NCBI GenBank assembly: GCA_023957975.1
Contig: JAMLGM010000009.1
Span: forward strand, 62,001 to 126,000
Direction of reading: 5' to 3'
DNA: 64,000 nucleotides
From: Microthrixaceae bacterium
GTDB taxonomy: Bacteria; Actinomycetota; Acidimicrobiia; Acidimicrobiales; Microtrichaceae
Position numbers and translations under genes: made by a program. The notes beneath the pieces were generated by a model, which ran no database searches, was not told where the DNA came from, and was given only the letters and a program-made list of their open reading frames with translations. Positions within the stretch are counted from its first letter, which is position 1; each line of letters starts with the position of its first letter. Below are positions 41,901 to 50,901 of this stretch, piece after piece.

Positions 41901-43229
41901 ATGACCGCTGACACGCCTTCGACCACCGGGAGCAAAGCGCCGAGGCCCGACGGCACCCCGAGGGCCGAAACCGCGAGGGCCGAAACCGCCCGGCTTGCCG
42001 CCTGGGCAATGGTCGCGCTGGTCGTGGCACTGTTTCGCAACCGCCTCTGGGCCACCCCCAACCTGGCGATCTTCTCGGAGCTGTCGAAGCACCTCGGATC
42101 GAACCCGTTCGAGGGGTCCGGCATCGGCGGCGATTACCTCCTCACCAACGTGTTGGGTCAAGCCATCGCCCGACTCCTCGGCTCGACCGACCCGCACCTG
42201 TACGTCCGGGTCCACCTGGGCCTGTTCCTCGTCGCGACCGCGTTGGTCGTGGCACTGACCCATCGCCGTTTCGGCTATCTCAGCGCCAGGACGCTGGTCG
42301 TCGCCCTCGCCGCCGCACCGGGCACCACGGTGGTGATGCAATGGCTCGGCCAACCCGACGCGCTCACCTTTCCCCTCGCCATGTCGATCGTCATCGCCCG
42401 GTCGTGGCCTGCCCGCGTGGCGCTCGGCGTGCTGTTGGGGCTGTCGCATTCCGAGCAGGGGTTCGCGGCAGCCCTCATCGCGGTGGTCGTCAGCCTCGCC
42501 ATCGACCTCCTCGGCGACGCCCCCACCGCCGAGGGCGTCTACAAGCTTGCGAGCCGGGTGCCGCTGACGTGGATTACCAGACCGCGCCTGGCCGCGGCCA
42601 CCGCACCGCTGCTCGGAGTCGCCGCCGGCCGCATGATCGTCGAGGGCTACCTTCGCCTCAACGACATCACCATTTCGACCTCGAGGACGTCGTTTCTCTC
42701 CATCGGCGTTCAAGGATTCGCCGAGCACCATCGCCTGTCACCCGGCTGGCTGATCTACTCGCTGTGGGGGCCGTTGTGGGTCGCCGTTGCCGCACTCGCA
42801 CTGTGGTGTAGCCGTTCACCACGAGCGACCGGAGCCCCGCGTCACGCTGCAGTGCTCCTGGGCATCGGAGCTTTCGCGTCGCTGGCACCGATGCTGATCA
42901 CCCTCGATCAGACCCGCGTGTATTCGATGGTGAGCGCACCCGTGCTCGCAGGTGCAGCAATCCTGGTGGGGATCCGGGTGATTCCATCCGGTGGGACGGT
43001 TCCCTCGACGCGGTCCACCTCGCCGGCCAACGGATCGGCCTGGATCAGCGCGGCGGCACTCGTCGTGGCCCTCCTCGTTCCCGGGATGTTCAATGCCGGC
43101 GAGGCCTACTTCGCAACGGACCTTCCGGTAGGGCCCTTCGTCGACTTCCTCGTGCACGGCACCGTCCCCGACGACGATCTCACCGGGTTTCTGCTGGCAC
43201 CCTTCCCCTTCGAGATTCCCGGCGGCTGA
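41901..43229 (+). CDS. Polytopic membrane protein, unknown function
   Basis: A 442-residue membrane protein with about 10 predicted helices, an Ala/Arg-rich cytoplasmic N-terminus, a first helix (AAWAMVALVVALFRN) and a short extracytoplasmic C-terminus. A DPHLYVRVHLGLFLVATALV segment and repeated short acidic loops resemble mannosyltransferase-like GT-C proteins, but I see no decisive motif. Its stop and that of the convergent SWIM gene are directly adjacent (TGATCA), leaving no intergenic space. ATG at 41901 begins at the first translatable methionine outside the preceding gene. Confidence 0.75.
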   Translation: MTADTPSTTGSKAPRPDGTPRAETARAETARLAAWAMVALVVALFRNRLWATPNLAIFSELSKHLGSNPFEGSGIGGDYLLTNVLGQAIARLLGSTDPHLYVRVHLGLFLVATALVVALTHRRFGYLSARTLVVALAAAPGTTVVMQWLGQPDALTFPLAMSIVIARSWPARVALGVLLGLSHSEQGFAAALIAVVVSLAIDLLGDAPTAEGVYKLASRVPLTWITRPRLAAATAPLLGVAAGRMIVEGYLRLNDITISTSRTSFLSIGVQGFAEHHRLSPGWLIYSLWGPLWVAVAALALWCSRSPRATGAPRHAAVLLGIGAFASLAPMLITLDQTRVYSMVSAPVLAGAAILVGIRVIPSGGTVPSTRSTSPANGSAWISAAALVVALLVPGMFNAGEAYFATDLPVGPFVDFLVHGTVPDDDLTGFLLAPFPFEIPGG

Positions 43230-44429
43230 TCACGCCTCGTCGTCGCCCACCAGGTCCTCGACCTCGTACGATCCCGGACCGTCGAGCAGCCAGGTCTCGG
43301 GGCGACCGCGGACCCCGGGCTCGGAGCGCAACCGGTACCACCGCCCGTCGGCACCGATCACCAACTTCACCCCACCCGGCATTCCGAGCGAGTCGTAGTT
43401 CAGCGCGACCGTCCGCTTCGAGATCCCCATCTCGACGAGCGCATCGCGCCCCTCGGCCAGCCGCCGCTGATCGATGAGCCGCGATCGCGGCTCCGCAAGC
43501 ACCTCGACGGCGACATCGCCACCGAGGCTCCACGCCGCCGCCCAGGACCGCAGCGTTTCAACACTCTGCCTGGTTCTCGACGCCAGCATCGCCATCCCTG
43601 GCGTGTGCTGGAGATTGGCCGCACGCCTCGCCAGGTCGCCGTGCACCGTCCCGACGAGACCCGCCGAGGCGCCATCGGCAAGCACCGCCCAGGCGCGTTC
43701 GGTGGCATCGAGGGCCAGCTCGTCGACGCTGTGGGGGTCGATCGGGTCCTTCGCCGCCAAGTCGGGTTCCCACGGATCCGGTGCCGCGAGAAGCTCGGGA
43801 GCCCCCAACAGCGCCCCCAAGCCTGCTGGCATCGGCGGGAGCTCGACAGATTCGGCTTCCGCAAGGGACACGCCAGCCCAGATCTCGGCGGCATCTGGCT
43901 CCTCGACGGTCGCCGGCTGCGGCTCGATTCCGCGAAGCTCATTCCAGAGTGCAGCAAGGTCATCGCGACGCAGCCCCCGAAGTGTCACCAGCGCCAACGG
44001 GTCGCTGTCGAATTCGGTGGCGAGGCGATACAGCACCGCCGCGGCGTGGCGGCACGGGTCACCCCATTCGTCGCAGCGACAACTCGAGGCGATCTCGTCG
44101 GCGGTCGCGAACAGTTCGATCCCGGCGTCCGCCAGTTCGTCGAGGATCGCGCTCGACAGTTCGCCGTCCAAGAGTGCAGCGACATGTCCCGACTTTGTGC
44201 CAAGCACCTCAAGGACCTGACGCCAGCGCTGGGAGGTGAACCGCTCGAACTCGACCCGGGTGTCCTCGCTACGAGCCTCCCCGCGGTCGATCACCAACGG
44301 ACGCATCGGATGACGTCTCGCTTGATTTCTGCCGGCGGTGAGCCTGGTCGGGTCGATGCCGCTGCGACGCTCCAACCAGTCGATCCACCGCGCTCCGAGC
44401 GACGACGACCCGTCGTCGAAACCCGTCAC
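43230..44429 (-). CDS. SWIM zinc-finger protein paired with a SNF2 helicase
   Basis: A 399-residue protein with a SWIM finger near residue 113 (CRCDEWGDPCRHAAAV; C-x-C-x6-C-x-H spacing), a zinc-binding module that mediates DNA or protein contacts. Flanking alpha-helical sequence includes WRQVLEVLGTKSG and an Asp/Leu-rich mid-section. GTG at 44429 overlaps the SNF2 stop by 4 bp (GTGA), so the pair is coupled; actinobacteria often encode such SWIM/SNF2 pairs together. Its partner and role are unknown. Confidence 0.85.
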   Translation of the reverse strand: MTGFDDGSSSLGARWIDWLERRSGIDPTRLTAGRNQARRHPMRPLVIDRGEARSEDTRVEFERFTSQRWRQVLEVLGTKSGHVAALLDGELSSAILDELADAGIELFATADEIASSCRCDEWGDPCRHAAAVLYRLATEFDSDPLALVTLRGLRRDDLAALWNELRGIEPQPATVEEPDAAEIWAGVSLAEAESVELPPMPAGLGALLGAPELLAAPDPWEPDLAAKDPIDPHSVDELALDATERAWAVLADGASAGLVGTVHGDLARRAANLQHTPGMAMLASRTRQSVETLRSWAAAWSLGGDVAVEVLAEPRSRLIDQRRLAEGRDALVEMGISKRTVALNYDSLGMPGGVKLVIGADGRWYRLRSEPGVRGRPETWLLDGPGSYEVEDLVGDDEA

Positions 44430-47200
44430 GCCTGCACCCCCAACTCCACGAGTTCTGCCAGGTCGTCATTGGTCAGCTCGGCGAGCCACGCCTCGCCGGC
44501 TCCGACGACCGCGTCGGCCAACGCCCGCTTCTCGTCGAGCAACTCGGCGATACGCTCCTCGAGCGTTCCCTCGCAGATGAGCTGATGAATCTGTACCGGG
44601 CGGTCCTGGCCGATGCGCCACGCCCGGTCCGACGCCTGATTCTCGACCGCCGGATTCCACCAGCGGTCGTAGTGGATGACGTGGGTCGCGGCGGTCAGGT
44701 TCAAGCCGGTACCGCCAGCCTTGAGCGAGATGATGAACACCTGGAACTCGCGTTCCTGGAACCGGTCCACGAGATCGGCGCGACGATCCAACGGGGTCGA
44801 GCCGTCGAGGAAGCGGGCATCGATTCCACGGCCACGCAGCCGGTTCGACAACAAGTTGCCCATCACCACGTACTGGGTGAACACCAGCACCGAATCGCCG
44901 GCGTCGCAGATCGCGTCGACGAGTTCGTCGAATGCCTCCAACTTCCCGGAACGATGTTCGAGCGGCCCCTCCTGTTTGAGGTATTGCGCCGGGTGATTGC
45001 AGATCTGCTTGAGGGCGGTGAGCAGTTTGAACACCAGGCCTCGCCGCGCCAGTCCACTCGCTGCCTCGATCTCGACCATGAGCTCCTGCGACACCGCGCG
45101 GTACAGTCCGGCCTGTTCGGCGCTCAGCACGACGGGATGCACGGTCTCGGTTTTCGGCGGCAGCTCGGGGACGATGTCGGGGTCGTCTTTGCGACGTCGC
45201 AGCACGAACGGGGCGATCAACCGGGCGAACCGTTCGGTGGCGAGCGGGTCGCGGTCGCGTTCGATGGGAATGGCGATGCGCCGTCGGAATGTCTCCAGCG
45301 AACCCAGCAACCCCGGTGTCGTCCAGTCGAGCAGCGCCCACAGGTCGGCCAGTCGGTTCTCGACGGGAGTACCGGTCATCGCCAGGCGCGAACCGGAGGT
45401 GAAACGGCGCATGGCGCGAGCCGTCGCCGAGGTCGGGTTCTTGATGTGCTGAGCCTCGTCGGCGACGACGAGTTGCCAGTCGATCTCGACCAACTCGTCA
45501 ATGTCTCGACGGGCGAGCCCATAGGTGGTGACCACCACGTCATCGGCACCCAACGTCGGCAGGCTGCGCTCGAGGCCGACGTAGGCGACGCATCGCAGGC
45601 TGGGCGCGAATCGGGTGATCTCGCGTTGCCAGTTCGCCACGACCGATGCCGGACAGACCACCAGCGTCGGTCCGATCGCGGTCACATCGGGGTCGTCGAG
45701 ACGGCGCAGCAACGTTGCGATCACCTGGATCGTCTTGCCGAGACCCATGTCATCTGCGAGGACCCCACCGAGGCGGAGCCGAGCCATCTCGTCGATCCAC
45801 GCGACTCCGCGCCGCTGGTAGGGACGAAGCGTTGCGTTCAGCCCGAACGGATCGACCGCGTCGTGCAACGCCCCCGCCGAACGCACGCGTTCGGCGAGGT
45901 CGGCGATCGGACCGGCGACGTCAACCTCGACAAACTGTCCGTCGAAGCTCACGAATCCGCCGAGCGCAGCGGCGAGCGCGTCCGAGGCACGGAGGGTGTC
46001 ACGACGTCCGATTCGCGAGATGACCGCCGCGTCGACCACCACCCACTCGCCGCGCAGTTTCACAACGGGCCGCTGCGCGTCAGCGAGGCGCTGCAGCTCC
46101 TCTTCCGACACCGGCTCCCCGTCGACCGTGGCGCGCCACGTCAGATCGACCACCGCCGACAGGTCGAGGCCACCGACCCCATCGCGCTGCCAGCCGGAAT
46201 CGACGGTCGCATGGGCGCGAAGCGACCGGGTCAACGCCGCGGGCACCAGAATCTCAAGGCCCGCCATCGTCAGCCCGGAGGCGGCGTTGGCGAGGAGTTC
46301 CATCGCTTCGGAATCGTCGAGTTCCATCCCGACCGGCTCGGGCAGTTCCAACAGACGCTCGAGGGGCTTCCACCGCTCGGCCCCGCGGCGCAGGGTGCGC
46401 AACACCTCCAACTCTGCGCTGCGATCCACCCAGTCGACCTCGCCGGCCCACAACTGCGCAGCACTCGAAATCACGGCCGGGTCGCTGGTGGAGCGCACCT
46501 GAACCTCACACGTGAACGCGAGCCCCTCATCCAGAGGTGGGATCACCCGCAACCCCACCGTGACACGCTCGTGCACCTCGGTGCCCGCCAGTCGGGAACG
46601 GAGCCGAGACACGTCGACCGCAGCGCCGGTCGCCCACGCCACCTGGTCGACCGCAACCGCCGCTCCCGGCGTTCGAGGCATCGAGTCCACGACCGCAGCG
46701 ATCAGGCCATGAACGACCTCAGCCGCCGCCTGCATCCGCTCCGCCCCGACACCGGTCGCGATGCAGTGCGCACTCGGGGGCAGGTGTGTCACCAACAGCG
46801 ACCGGACGATGAGGTCATCGGAGGTGAGCGGCGACACCACCCAGCGGTCGGTACCGTCGTCGGACACCGAGGGTTGCAGCAGGCCGCGGGCGACCAAGCC
46901 GAGCGCCGACCGCACCACCCGCGCTAGCGCATGGGTCGAGGCCATCTCGTTCGACGAACCCATCAACCAGTCGATCGCGGCCGCCATCGGCAGGAAGACC
47001 GCATCCACCTCAACCCGTTCAACCCCGACGTCACCGGGGATCACCACATCGATCGAGCCGCGCGCCCCCAGGGATTCGAGCGCATCCACGACTTCGGGGT
47101 CGCGGTGCCACAGGGCCAGCCGCGAGGACCTCGGCGGTTCGGCGGGGATGAATGCTGCGTGTACCCGACCTGGCCGGGACAGAAACGTCGAACCTGTCAT
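44426..47200 (-). CDS. SNF2-family DNA-dependent ATPase/helicase
   Basis: A 924-residue Swi2/Snf2 ATPase. The N-terminal 420 residues are the bacterial SNF2-associated region. Then come motif I DDMGLGKTIQV (near 483), motif II VADEAQHIKN (near 583), motif III MTGTPVEN, and in the C-terminal lobe FTQYVVMG, SLKAGGTGLNL and WNPAVENQASDRAWRIGQ (motifs IV-VI). It would translocate on double-stranded DNA to remodel protein-DNA complexes. It forms an operon with the SWIM gene; a repair, transcription or defence role is open. Confidence 0.92.
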   Translation of the reverse strand: MTGSTFLSRPGRVHAAFIPAEPPRSSRLALWHRDPEVVDALESLGARGSIDVVIPGDVGVERVEVDAVFLPMAAAIDWLMGSSNEMASTHALARVVRSALGLVARGLLQPSVSDDGTDRWVVSPLTSDDLIVRSLLVTHLPPSAHCIATGVGAERMQAAAEVVHGLIAAVVDSMPRTPGAAVAVDQVAWATGAAVDVSRLRSRLAGTEVHERVTVGLRVIPPLDEGLAFTCEVQVRSTSDPAVISSAAQLWAGEVDWVDRSAELEVLRTLRRGAERWKPLERLLELPEPVGMELDDSEAMELLANAASGLTMAGLEILVPAALTRSLRAHATVDSGWQRDGVGGLDLSAVVDLTWRATVDGEPVSEEELQRLADAQRPVVKLRGEWVVVDAAVISRIGRRDTLRASDALAAALGGFVSFDGQFVEVDVAGPIADLAERVRSAGALHDAVDPFGLNATLRPYQRRGVAWIDEMARLRLGGVLADDMGLGKTIQVIATLLRRLDDPDVTAIGPTLVVCPASVVANWQREITRFAPSLRCVAYVGLERSLPTLGADDVVVTTYGLARRDIDELVEIDWQLVVADEAQHIKNPTSATARAMRRFTSGSRLAMTGTPVENRLADLWALLDWTTPGLLGSLETFRRRIAIPIERDRDPLATERFARLIAPFVLRRRKDDPDIVPELPPKTETVHPVVLSAEQAGLYRAVSQELMVEIEAASGLARRGLVFKLLTALKQICNHPAQYLKQEGPLEHRSGKLEAFDELVDAICDAGDSVLVFTQYVVMGNLLSNRLRGRGIDARFLDGSTPLDRRADLVDRFQEREFQVFIISLKAGGTGLNLTAATHVIHYDRWWNPAVENQASDRAWRIGQDRPVQIHQLICEGTLEERIAELLDEKRALADAVVGAGEAWLAELTNDDLAELVELGVQA

Positions 47201-47278
47201 CGACGCCCCCGAATCCGCCCGTCACCGCTCCAACGCATAGCCGAACAGTCTACGGGGCAATCCGGAGGGTTCCGTCGC

Positions 47279-48070
47279 TCAGGCGTCCGCCACGGCGGCG
47301 TTGTGCTGGCGGTTCAACCATCCCAACAGCACCGCGATCGCCCGAGGGTCGTGGCGCAACTCGTGACCGCCTCCGGCGATGATTCGCAATTCAGCATTCC
47401 CATGCGCGTCGGCAATCGCACGCGCGTCGATACTCGGAACGAGGTCATCGACCTCACCGTGCATCACCAGAAGCGGCCGCGGCGCCAAACGCTCGGCTGC
47501 TGACACCGCCGTGAGCCCACGAAACTCCCCCGCCCATCGGTCGAAGTCGAAGGGATACCCGGGAGTCTTGATCACGCCAACGCTTCGAGAGTGCTCGACG
47601 AGGCGACGGGGATGGCGTGCCCAATCGCTGAAATCCGCCGGTGCGGAGACGGCGGCCACTCCGCGAACGTCGGGTCGACGAGCGCCGGCGCACAACGTGA
47701 GGGCGCCACCGCTGCCGAAGCCCGCCAACCACACGGCGCTCGCCCCGAGATCCTGCAGATGGCTGACGGCCGCCTCGATGTCTTGCACCCATCCGCTGAG
47801 CGAGAAGTCGCCCTCGGACCTGCCGCAACCGCGAAAATTCATCGTCATCGCGAGCCAGCCCATCTCGTGTGCGATGCGATCGGCCAACTCCGGAAACGAC
47901 TTGCCGGAAGCCGGAGCCTCACGGCCCCGAACAGGAAACCCATGACACACGACGACCCCGGGCAGCAGCGATTCGGGGATGCCGCGATCCTGTGTCGGGC
48001 GGGCAATGTGCGCCGAAAGGCGTAAGCCGTCGACCTCGAGCACCGAGTCCATCGTCGCTTCGCCGGCCAT
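47279..48070 (-). CDS. Alpha/beta-hydrolase (serine esterase-like)
   Basis: A 263-residue serine hydrolase of the dienelactone hydrolase/acyl-protein-esterase shape: VVCHGFPVRG early on, the nucleophile region LAGFGSGGAL, the acid in MHGEVDDLVP, and the His in AGGGHELRHDP. The usual elbow G-x-S-x-G is G-F-G-S-G-G, so the nucleophile is Ser in GFGSGG, a one-residue variant. Substrate unknown. ATG at 48070 is kept; 48052 is an alternative start. Two further minus-strand genes lie just upstream. Confidence 0.83.
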   Translation of the reverse strand: MAGEATMDSVLEVDGLRLSAHIARPTQDRGIPESLLPGVVVCHGFPVRGREAPASGKSFPELADRIAHEMGWLAMTMNFRGCGRSEGDFSLSGWVQDIEAAVSHLQDLGASAVWLAGFGSGGALTLCAGARRPDVRGVAAVSAPADFSDWARHPRRLVEHSRSVGVIKTPGYPFDFDRWAGEFRGLTAVSAAERLAPRPLLVMHGEVDDLVPSIDARAIADAHGNAELRIIAGGGHELRHDPRAIAVLLGWLNRQHNAAVADA

Positions 48071-48084
48071 GATGCGGCGACGAG

Positions 48085-48312
48085 CTAGTTCGCCGCGGAC
48101 TCGGCGGTGCGTCGTTGCGGACCGAACAGGCGATAGCCGCGGTTGCGCGCCTCATCGAGGGTGTCGGGCCCGAAACACAGATACGTCTCGGCCGCCATCA
48201 ACTCGTCGATGACCGACCGATACTCGTCGTCGAGTTCGTCGATGTCGTACACAACCTGGCTGCGCTTGTCACCGACGTAGCGGTTGTGTTCGAACTTACC
48301 GAGGCGCTTCAT
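48085..48312 (-). CDS. Small conserved hypothetical protein
   Basis: A 75-residue acidic protein starting MKRLGKFEHNRYVGDKRSQ and ending LFGPQRRTAESAAN, with a Glu-rich middle (DELDDEYRSVIDELMAAETYL). The central DTLDEARNRGYRLF segment could form a helix pair. I do not recognise it. Its start follows TAACAT by 7 nt. It lies 14 bp ahead of the hydrolase gene and 67 bp after the next minus-strand gene's stop, so it is probably an operon member. Confidence 0.72.
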   Translation of the reverse strand: MKRLGKFEHNRYVGDKRSQVVYDIDELDDEYRSVIDELMAAETYLCFGPDTLDEARNRGYRLFGPQRRTAESAAN

Positions 48313-48319
48313 AGCGGCG

Positions 48320-48325
48320 ATGTTA
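48320..48325 (-). promoter_or_regulatory. Leaderless -10 element of the 75-residue protein
   Basis: On the minus strand TAACAT ends 7 nt before the ATG at 48312. Confidence 0.45.
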
Positions 48326-48379
48326 CGCGCCTTTCGGTCCGGTGCCGAAACCGTCGCGCCCCGGTTCGTCCCTCCGCGA

Positions 48380-48814
48380 CTACGGGGTTGCGACCTGCGG
48401 GCCGACCGCGCCGATCCGCCGGTAGTACTCGGCCTGCTGCAACAGCACGGCCGCGACTTGTTCGTCGGTCAGTTCGAGATCCGATTCGTCGGCTTTGCCG
48501 AGAATCCATGCGACCGGCTCGTCGTCGTCGACGACCACCAGCTCGTCGTTCACCTCGGCGTCGGTTCGGTAGGACGCGACCCCCTTGGCTTGCATGTAGT
48601 CGAGATGCCACAGCAGCACCTGGCGCACCTCGTCGTAGCTCAGCACCGCCGTCATTTCCGCGGGGAGTCGATCGCCCACGAAGATCACCGCCGTGTCGAG
48701 GTCGTAGACGGCCGGTCGCGCCTTTTCACCCTGCTGCGACACCACGGAACCCACCGCGACCGCTGCAATGACGAACGCGCTCAACGCGCTGAGCACGACA
48801 AACAACCAGATCAC
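48380..48814 (-). CDS. Membrane-anchored hypothetical protein
   Basis: A 144-residue protein with one N-terminal membrane helix (WLFVVLSALSAFVIAAVAVG) and a soluble acidic domain of about 110 residues (YDLDTAVIFVGDRLP; LSYDEVRQVLLWHLDYM; LTDEQVAAVLLQQAEYYRRI). The repeated short helix pairs suggest a small helical fold. I recognise no family. GTG at 48814 follows TAGCGT by 7 nt. It heads a three-gene run with the 75-residue protein and the hydrolase. Confidence 0.72.
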   Translation of the reverse strand: MIWLFVVLSALSAFVIAAVAVGSVVSQQGEKARPAVYDLDTAVIFVGDRLPAEMTAVLSYDEVRQVLLWHLDYMQAKGVASYRTDAEVNDELVVVDDDEPVAWILGKADESDLELTDEQVAAVLLQQAEYYRRIGAVGPQVATP

Positions 48815-48821
48815 GACCCCG

Positions 48822-48827
48822 ACGCTA
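48822..48827 (-). promoter_or_regulatory. Leaderless -10 element of the 144-residue protein
   Basis: On the minus strand TAGCGT ends 7 nt before the GTG at 48814. Confidence 0.45.
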
Positions 48828-48948
48828 GTGCTTGCCAGCGCACTTGCTCCCGCACACCGGTTTCCCGATAGCCCCCTTGCGTCGCCCGCGCTCCTTCCGT
48901 ACCGTCCCCGAGTGGGTCGGCTGGCCCAAGAACGAAAGGCGACTTGGA

Positions 48949-50793
48949 ATGAAACTTCGCAGGCTGGGGGCCGGCGTCGCGCTTGGGGCGCTCGTATTCT
49001 CTGCGTTCACTGGCGGTGTCATCACCAGCCAAGCTGGTGCAAACTCCGATCCGGGCGGGGCGACGACGCCCCAACGCGCTGCCGTAGCGTCGACGGTCGC
49101 AGCGGGCTACGGCAACACGTGTGCCGTCGTGTCTGGCACGGTTCGTTGCTGGGGCGGCACAACATCGGGTATCACCGGTGGCGCTCCGGCGGACATCTTG
49201 AGCGCGGCGAGCGCCGCCACACTCGCCTTGCCGGGCGGGGCGACCGCAGCCAGCGTTTCGGTCGGCCGCGACCACGCTTGCGCGCTCTCGACCGCCGGCG
49301 ACGTGTCGTGTTGGGGCAACGACGCGTACGGACGCGTCAGCGGTTCCCAGACGGCCACCCATGTCGGCGAGATCATTGAAACGCCCACCAAGGTGATCGT
49401 TCCGGGCAAAGCCGTTCAGGTGGCGGCCGGCTGGAACTTCTCATGTGCGCTACTGACGAGCGGCGCGGTGTCGTGTTGGGGACAGGTCGGGGGCGGCAGC
49501 ACCGGTCCGACGCAGTTCCCGAGCACGGTCGTGCTGGCGTCCCAGGCCACCTCGATCACCGCAGGTCGTCAACATGCCTGCGCCGTGTTGAGCAATGGGT
49601 CGCTGCAGTGCTGGGGCTACAACGGCTATGGAGCAACCGGACAAGGGAGCGCCAACGCCAACGGGATGATCACCCTGTCCGGCCGGCCGATCGTCGCCGC
49701 GTCGGCATCGTACTTCCACACCTGCGCCGTCACCGCTGGCGGCGAGGTGTACTGCTGGGGCGACGCCGAACACGGCCGCCTCGGACTCGGTCGCTCCGTC
49801 GACAGCGGAACCTCACCGGTGATCGGCGACAACGAGCCGGTCGATGCGTTCGGCGCGGTCAACCTCGGGCCAGACAAGGCCGTTCAGGTCTCCGCCGGGT
49901 ATGACTACACCTGCGTCGTGTTGAATACGTCGAAGGTGCGTTGTTTCGGGATGAATTCGGTGGGCCAGCTCGGACTCGGAGGCAACGTCGCTGCGGTCGG
50001 CGCCGAAACCGCGCCCGACAGTGGATGGTTCTACCTCGGCGACAACGAGTTGGTGACCACGGTTTCACCGATCGCGCTGCCCGGAGACACCGCCGCAATC
50101 ACGGCGGGTGTCTACCACGCCTGCGCGACCTCGACCACAGGAGCGATCACCTGCTGGGGCAACGGCGAAGGCGGGCGGTTGGGCTATGGGGACACCATTC
50201 GGCGCGGACAGCAACAGGACGGCTTCTTGAACCAGGCCATCGGGCTGTCGGTCGCACCGCTCACGCCTGGCGGCACGACCACGACCGCTGCTCCCACGAC
50301 GAGCGCTGCACCTACGACGAGCGCTGCACCTACGACGAGCGCTGCACCTACGACGAGCGCTGCACCTACGACGACCACCACGACCGCTGCACCAACTACC
50401 ACGGCTGCGCCGCCCACACCCACGACAACGCCGCCAGCCACGCCACCAGGTGGATCCGTACTGGCCCCGGCCCCGACGCCAGTCGATACGACGCCGCCGA
50501 AGTTGACTTTGTGGAGCGCGTACCCGGCGCAGGCGGTCGGCCGACGCACGGTGTGTGTGTTCCTCACCTCCGACGAGCCGACGATCACCGCTTGGGCGAT
50601 CGAACTCCCGGGCAAGGGAACGTTCAAGTCAGCGGTGACCGGCGTCTCAGACGGGCACCCGGCCGCGAGTTGCATCACCTTGCCCGCCTCGGCGCTGAGG
50701 AAGGGGAACAACCCCGCACGTTTCGTCGCCGTGGGCATCGATGCGCAGGTGAACTTCGCGTTCGACATCCGCGACACGGTCATCGCTCGCTGA
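48949..50793 (+). CDS. Exported RCC1-repeat protein with Ala/Pro/Thr linker
   Basis: A 614-residue exported protein: a signal-like N-terminus (RLGAGVALGALVFSAFTGGV), then about seven RCC1/alpha-tubulin-suppressor-type blades of about 50 residues (repeats of CWG, HACAV/HTCAV, LGLG), which fold as a beta propeller. A 60-residue TTSAAP-rich linker follows, encoded partly by an 18-bp tandem repeat, then a C-terminal domain of 130 residues with cysteines at CVFLTSDEP and CITLPASALRKG. The propeller probably binds a protein or glycan outside the cell; target unknown. GAAAGGCG precedes ATG 48949. Confidence 0.85.
   Translation: MKLRRLGAGVALGALVFSAFTGGVITSQAGANSDPGGATTPQRAAVASTVAAGYGNTCAVVSGTVRCWGGTTSGITGGAPADILSAASAATLALPGGATAASVSVGRDHACALSTAGDVSCWGNDAYGRVSGSQTATHVGEIIETPTKVIVPGKAVQVAAGWNFSCALLTSGAVSCWGQVGGGSTGPTQFPSTVVLASQATSITAGRQHACAVLSNGSLQCWGYNGYGATGQGSANANGMITLSGRPIVAASASYFHTCAVTAGGEVYCWGDAEHGRLGLGRSVDSGTSPVIGDNEPVDAFGAVNLGPDKAVQVSAGYDYTCVVLNTSKVRCFGMNSVGQLGLGGNVAAVGAETAPDSGWFYLGDNELVTTVSPIALPGDTAAITAGVYHACATSTTGAITCWGNGEGGRLGYGDTIRRGQQQDGFLNQAIGLSVAPLTPGGTTTTAAPTTSAAPTTSAAPTTSAAPTTSAAPTTTTTTAAPTTTAAPPTPTTTPPATPPGGSVLAPAPTPVDTTPPKLTLWSAYPAQAVGRRTVCVFLTSDEPTITAWAIELPGKGTFKSAVTGVSDGHPAASCITLPASALRKGNNPARFVAVGIDAQVNFAFDIRDTVIAR
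50296..50367 (+). repeat. 18-bp in-frame tandem repeat encoding TTSAAP
   Basis: Four identical units of ACGACGAGCGCTGCACCT inside the RCC1 protein's linker. Because the unit is six codons long, copy-number change would lengthen or shorten the linker without shifting frame. Confidence 0.92.
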
Positions 50794-50824
50794 ACACCGC
50801 TCACCCGTTCGGTTGACCTCGCCG

Positions 50825-50874
50825 GTTCTCCGATAACCAGTGGTCGTGATCACGACCACTGGTTATCGGAGAAC
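50825..50874. repeat. 50-bp dispersed palindrome, copy 2 (candidate bidirectional terminator)
   Basis: A perfect 50-bp palindrome, 25-bp arms and no loop, the same sequence as 10494-10543 apart from position 16 of the right arm. It lies between the convergent RCC1 gene (stop 50793) and the acyl-CoA dehydrogenase (stop 50902). Confidence 0.88.
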
Positions 50875-50901
50875 GGGTTTTTGAGGGCGAGGACCGGAGA
50901 A

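Noticed and set aside
43227-43232. Operator or terminator in the TGATCA between convergent genes 41901 and 43230.
   Set aside because: It is simply two adjacent stop codons; there is no room or inverted repeat of significance.
44585-46927. Very long open frame on the plus strand opposite the SNF2 gene (780 codons).
   Set aside because: It is antisense to a well-supported SNF2 ATPase, is His/Gln/Arg-rich with no recognisable domain, and arises from high GC with few stop codons.
50296-50367. 18-bp repeats as CRISPR or VNTR outside a gene.
   Set aside because: They are contiguous, in frame and inside the RCC1 linker; they are a coding tandem repeat.
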